From a bacterium (GTDB lineage Bacteria; UBA10199; DSSB01): a DNA stretch of 58,458 nt. The stretch spans positions 1 to 58,458 of the forward strand of contig DATEDP010000118.1 in assembly GCA_035281585.1 (NCBI GenBank), written 5' to 3'. How positions within the stretch are numbered: position 1 is the first letter of the stretch; every line of letters starts with the position of its first letter. The notes under the pieces are model-generated. The model had not been told where the DNA came from. It made no database searches and saw only the letters and a program-made list of their open reading frames with translations. Position numbers and translations under genes: made by a program. Shown piece after piece: positions 55,438 to 58,458 of the stretch.

Positions 55438-55821
55438 TCAGTGGAGGGTGAGGTGGTCGGGGCGCTTCAAGGCGGTCCGGCCGGCGAAGCCGTCATTGTA
55501 GCCGTGGAAGTACTCGATTCCCTCGTCGCCGTAGCGCCAGCAGTAGTAGCCCTCGCCGTTGTCGAAATCGACCAGCCAAATGCCCTTGGGTTGGCAGCCG
55601 AGCTTCAGGATCTTCTCGCTCCAGTGATTCAGCACCTCGGCGATTTCGTTTTCCACCGCTTTCCACTTTTCGGGATCGGCGTGGAAGTGCTTGAGCTTCT
55701 CCTCGAGGATGAGGAATTGATCGACCGCTTCCTTGGTGATCTTTCGGATGACCGGCAGCAGAGCCTCGGCTTCTTGGAGACTGAAGCGGCGATTCTGCAG
55801 GATTTTGACCAAGTCACCCAT
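55438..55821 (-). CDS. DUF2203-family protein
   Basis: 127 residues. The conserved DUF2203 pattern is visible as FSLQEAEALLPVIRKITKEA, GIWLVDFDNGEGYYCWRYGD and IEYFHGYNDGFAGRTALKRP. It is cytosolic, with a helical hairpin and then a small beta region. Function unknown. It converges with the cytochrome gene (2 bp gap) and lies downstream of the ferredoxin on the same strand. Confidence 0.85.
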   Translation of the reverse strand: MGDLVKILQNRRFSLQEAEALLPVIRKITKEAVDQFLILEEKLKHFHADPEKWKAVENEIAEVLNHWSEKILKLGCQPKGIWLVDFDNGEGYYCWRYGDEGIEYFHGYNDGFAGRTALKRPDHLTLH

Positions 55822-55844
55822 GAAATCTCGCTCTGCCGCGTAGT

Positions 55845-56168
55845 TTACCGGTTTTCGGGATAGATGGCGAGGCGTTCGACGATTTTTCCGCCTTCAATGT
55901 GGCTCTCGAGAATTTCCCGGGCATCCTCGACCGAGGGCACTCGGTACCAGATTCCCTCGGGATAGACGACCACCACCGGCCCCAGCTCGCAATGGTCGAG
56001 ACAGCCGGCGGCATTGGCCCGGACCGTGCCCTTCAAGCCGCGGCGCTTGACCTCGTCCTTCAAGAATTCCCGGATCTTCTCCGAGCCCCGGGCCTTGCAG
56101 CAGCCCCGAGGGTCTTCGGCGCTGCGCTCGTTGGTGCAGATGAAAATATGGTGCTTAAACTTTGGCAT
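55845..56168 (-). CDS. Thioredoxin-like [2Fe-2S] ferredoxin
   Basis: 107 residues of the NuoE-like ferredoxin family. Ligands are CTNERSAEDPRGCC (first pair) and AAGCLDHCELGP (second pair). The PEGIWYRVPSVEDAREILES region is typical of stand-alone members. It is cytosolic. Overlaps bioA by 14 bp, so it is expressed with the biotin gene and could supply electrons to a biotin- or queuosine-related step, which is inference. Confidence 0.9.
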   Translation of the reverse strand: MPKFKHHIFICTNERSAEDPRGCCKARGSEKIREFLKDEVKRRGLKGTVRANAAGCLDHCELGPVVVVYPEGIWYRVPSVEDAREILESHIEGGKIVERLAIYPENR

Positions 56169-57444
56169 CTTGCGTCATCTCGTCCATCGAACGGTATAAG
56201 ACATCCAAGATCTTGAAAGTCGCCTCCTTGTCAATCGCCAATGGCGGCATGATGACCAGGACGTTCCCCAGCGGCCGCAGCAGGACTCCCTCGCGCCGGG
56301 CGCGCCGGCAAATCTTGGCGCCCAGCCCCAACTGATCCTGAACCAGCTCGATTCCGATCATCAAGCCCAATTGGCGGACTTCCTTGACGCGGGGATCGGC
56401 TGCGAATTTTTTCAGACCTTCGCGGAACCATTCGATTTTAGCCCTCAGCGCCGCCAAGACGCGGTCGCGCTCGAAAATTTCCAAGCTGGCGATGCCGGCG
56501 GCGCAGGCCAGCGGATTCCCGGTATAGCTGTGGCCGTGAAAGAAGGCCTTGAACTCCTCGTAACGGCCGCGAAAGCCGTCGAAAATCCGAGCGGTGGTCA
56601 GGGTCGCCGCCAAGGGCAAGTAGCCGCCGGAGATGCCTTTGGCCAGACAGAGGAAGTCGGGCTCGACGCCCTCATGCTCGACGGCGAACATCTTGCCGGT
56701 GCGGCCGAAACCGGTGGCCACCTCATCGCAGATCAGCAGGACCTCGTGGCGGCGGCAGAGCTCGGCCAGCTTCTTCATGAAGCCCGGCGGCTGGATCCGC
56801 ATCCCGGCGGCCCCTTGAATCATCGGTTCGACGATGCAGGCCGCCCAGCTCTTGGCCTTTTCGGCGAAGAGACGCTCGGCCGCCGCCGAGTCGAAACCGT
56901 CGAGGAAATCGACTTGGAAGAGCAGCGGCTGGAAAATCTGATGGAACAAATCGATGCCGCCCACCGACACCGACCCGATGGTGTCGCCGTGGTAAGCGTG
57001 CTTCAGGGCCAGGAACCGAGTCTTCTCCCGGCGGCCCTGCTGCTGCCAATATTGAAAGGCCATCTTGAGGGCGATCTCATTGGCGGTCGAGCCATTGTCC
57101 GAATAAAAAACCCGGCTCAAATTCTTCGGCGCCGCCGCCAAGAGCTTCTCGGCCAGGAGAATGGCCGGAACGTTGCCGATCCCGAGCATCGTCGAGTGGG
57201 CAACCTTATCCAACTGGGCCCGCAGCGCGGCGTCGAGCTCGGGCCGGCGATGGCCGTGGACGTTGACCCAGAGCGAGGAAACCCCGTCGATGTATTCGCG
57301 CCCTTCGATGTCGAAAAGCCGGCAGCCTTCGGCCCGCTCGACGATCAGCGGGTCCTCTCCCATGAATTCCTGCATTTGGGTGAAGGGATGCCAGAGCGTC
57401 CGCAGGTCGAGGTCTTTGAGTTTTCGGATCTCTTCGTCGCGCAT
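56155..57444 (-). CDS. bioA: Adenosylmethionine-8-amino-7-oxononanoate aminotransferase
   Basis: PLP enzyme of biotin synthesis that transfers the amino group of SAM to KAPA to give DAPA. 429 residues. Visible are [89 protein letters not shown] and the PLP lysine in [17 protein letters not shown]. The WHPFTQM N-terminus is diagnostic. Its ATG follows the QueC-like stop directly (TAGATG). No other bio genes are in the window. Confidence 0.95.
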   Translation of the reverse strand: MRDEEIRKLKDLDLRTLWHPFTQMQEFMGEDPLIVERAEGCRLFDIEGREYIDGVSSLWVNVHGHRRPELDAALRAQLDKVAHSTMLGIGNVPAILLAEKLLAAAPKNLSRVFYSDNGSTANEIALKMAFQYWQQQGRREKTRFLALKHAYHGDTIGSVSVGGIDLFHQIFQPLLFQVDFLDGFDSAAAERLFAEKAKSWAACIVEPMIQGAAGMRIQPPGFMKKLAELCRRHEVLLICDEVATGFGRTGKMFAVEHEGVEPDFLCLAKGISGGYLPLAATLTTARIFDGFRGRYEEFKAFFHGHSYTGNPLACAAGIASLEIFERDRVLAALRAKIEWFREGLKKFAADPRVKEVRQLGLMIGIELVQDQLGLGAKICRRARREGVLLRPLGNVLVIMPPLAIDKEATFKILDVLYRSMDEMTQDAKV

Positions 57445-58071
57445 CTATTTTCCGGCATCGCGCAGAGCTCGGGCCAGCTCCTCGCATTTATTGCAATTTC
57501 GGCAGGGCTCCCGACCCCGGGGATTGAGGCAGGAGAAGGCCAGCTCCAAGGGGAAATCGGGATGCCGGGCCATCGCCTCGACCTTGCTCAGACCGGCGAA
57601 AGGCGCGCGGATCTTGAGCGGCCGGGGCAAACCGATCCGGCAGGTCTCCTCGAAGGAGCGGAAGAATTCGGGCCGGCCGTCGCCGAAGGGATTGCCTTTC
57701 AAGGTGCCGATCCAAACTTCGTCCAATTCCCGGGCCTCGGCGAACATCGCGGCCTGAGTCAGGAGGAAAAGATTGCGGGCCGGCAAATAGACCGCCTCGT
57801 CTTGCGACTGGGCGTCGGGGACCTCTCGGCGGTTGAAGGCCCAATGGCCCGGAAAGAGCTCATTTAAGGGGGTGCTCAAGACCGTCAAGGGCTTGAGCTT
57901 GGGGGTCGCCAAGCGCCGGAGCAGCGTTTGGAGATGGTGCCGTTCGGCCTCTTCCCAGGCCAGGCCGATCGAAACGTAGAGCGGATGGATTTCGTGGTTT
58001 CCGGCCAGGGCCTCGCCCAGAAGCAAGGCGCTGTCGATTCCTCCGCTGGTCAAGACGCAAAGTCGTGGCAT
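57445..58071 (-). CDS. QueC-like 7-cyano-7-deazaguanine synthase family protein
   Basis: 208 residues. ATP-loop SGGIDSALLLGEAL at the start, then VYLPARNLFLLTQAA, which corresponds to the conserved (F/V)PGRN region, and a C-terminal zinc site CLNPRGREPCRNCNKCEE as in QueC. Shorter and more diverged than E. coli QueC, with no queD or queE nearby, so the substrate may differ. It is the first gene of the QueC-like, bioA, ferredoxin run and is divergent from the SDR. Confidence 0.8.
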   Translation of the reverse strand: MPRLCVLTSGGIDSALLLGEALAGNHEIHPLYVSIGLAWEEAERHHLQTLLRRLATPKLKPLTVLSTPLNELFPGHWAFNRREVPDAQSQDEAVYLPARNLFLLTQAAMFAEARELDEVWIGTLKGNPFGDGRPEFFRSFEETCRIGLPRPLKIRAPFAGLSKVEAMARHPDFPLELAFSCLNPRGREPCRNCNKCEELARALRDAGK

Positions 58072-58127
58072 CCTCGGTGGCTAGCATTTTTCTTGCCACC
58101 ACTCAACTCCAAGCCTAACGTCGGCTC

Positions 58128-58458
58128 ATGCGGCTCAAAGGATGCACGGTGCTGGTGACGGGGGCGGCGAAGCGGGTCGGGCGCGTCATCGCCCTGAACC
58201 TGGCCGCCGAGGGCGCCCGGCTCATCATTCATTACAACCGTTCGGCCAAGGATGCCCTGGCCCTGCAAAGGCAGATTCGCACCAAGTTCAAGACCCAGGC
58301 CGAAACCGTGGGCGCCGACCTGAGCCAAGTGCGGGAAGTCAAGCGCCTCGCCAAAGAAGCTTGGAAGTTGGGCTCGATCGACGTCCTCGTCAACAACGCC
58401 TCGACCTTTTACCCGACGCCCCTGGGCAAGGTTCGAGAGGAGCAATGGAACGACCTGT
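58128..58458 (+). CDS. Short-chain dehydrogenase/reductase (partial, C-terminus off window)
   Basis: About 110 residues of an SDR from the ATG at 58128. TGAAKRVGRVIALNLA is the nucleotide loop in the form seen in pteridine reductases and FolM. VGADLSQVREVKRLA and LVNNASTFYPTPLG follow. The catalytic Tyr/Lys part is beyond the window. RxxxR-rich HYNRSAKDA suggests NADPH preference. The 56 bp gap to the QueC-like gene would carry both divergent promoters, but I see none clearly. Confidence 0.88.
   Translation, partial: MRLKGCTVLVTGAAKRVGRVIALNLAAEGARLIIHYNRSAKDALALQRQIRTKFKTQAETVGADLSQVREVKRLAKEAWKLGSIDVLVNNASTFYPTPLGKVREEQWNDL

Overview
The window (about 62% GC by eye) looks like a chromosomal segment of a Gram-negative, respiring, deltaproteobacterium-like organism. 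I cannot name the taxon. Supporting signs are periplasmic and lipoprotein genes, an ECF sigma/anti-sigma pair, a sigma-54-type promoter, two complex I gene sets, PilZ and FHA signalling domains, and very dense intergenic palindromes.

Region 1 (1..20574, all minus strand) holds two back-to-back complex I clusters. In transcription order the first is nuoA2-B2-C2-D2-H2-I2-J2-K2-L2-M2-N2 (20574 down to 9905), an 11-gene set without nuoE, nuoF and nuoG. It is followed by nuoA1-B1-C1-D1-E1-F1-G1-H1-J1-K1-L1 (9664 down to beyond base 1), which has the NADH module EFG but no nuoI between nuoH1 and nuoJ1. The paired genes are clearly diverged, so this is not an assembly duplicate. Each cluster has a recognisable promoter. 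A PilZ gene lies just upstream.

Region 2 (20667..28845) is a mixed housekeeping and envelope region: PilZ, a tiny conserved-looking protein with a near-consensus promoter, lgt with a translationally coupled lipoprotein gene, a secreted acid-phosphatase-like enzyme, a membrane protein, a CbiX-like chelatase, an ECF sigma/anti-sigma/periplasmic Spy-like triad, a CsbD-like stress protein, a HAD phosphatase and a LOG-like nucleotide-binding protein.

Region 3 (28969..35418) is the most unusual. It encodes a giant protein of about 1540 residues with a duplicated N-terminal domain and four C-terminal FHA-like modules, followed by an uncharacterised helical-repeat, low-complexity protein. A similarly built protein at 51125 sits behind a perfect sigma-54-type promoter.

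Region 4 (35658..58458) carries uvrA, a secreted alpha/beta hydrolase, lipoproteins, a glycine-rich RRM protein, an LssY-C-domain protein, a TIGR01777 epimerase coupled to an aminotransferase without a normal start codon, a double-length ThyX-like protein, an NhaD/ArsB-type transporter, a glutamine-amidotransferase-like protein lacking its catalytic Cys, an MBL hydrolase with PdxH, tandem-Usp with cytochrome c, a thioredoxin-like ferredoxin with BioA and a QueC-like protein, and a truncated SDR.

At least four families of palindromic intergenic repeats run through the window. Their outer ends read TAG or TCATCCTGA and repeatedly form the stop codon of the adjacent gene. One copy has become coding sequence at the end of nuoI2.
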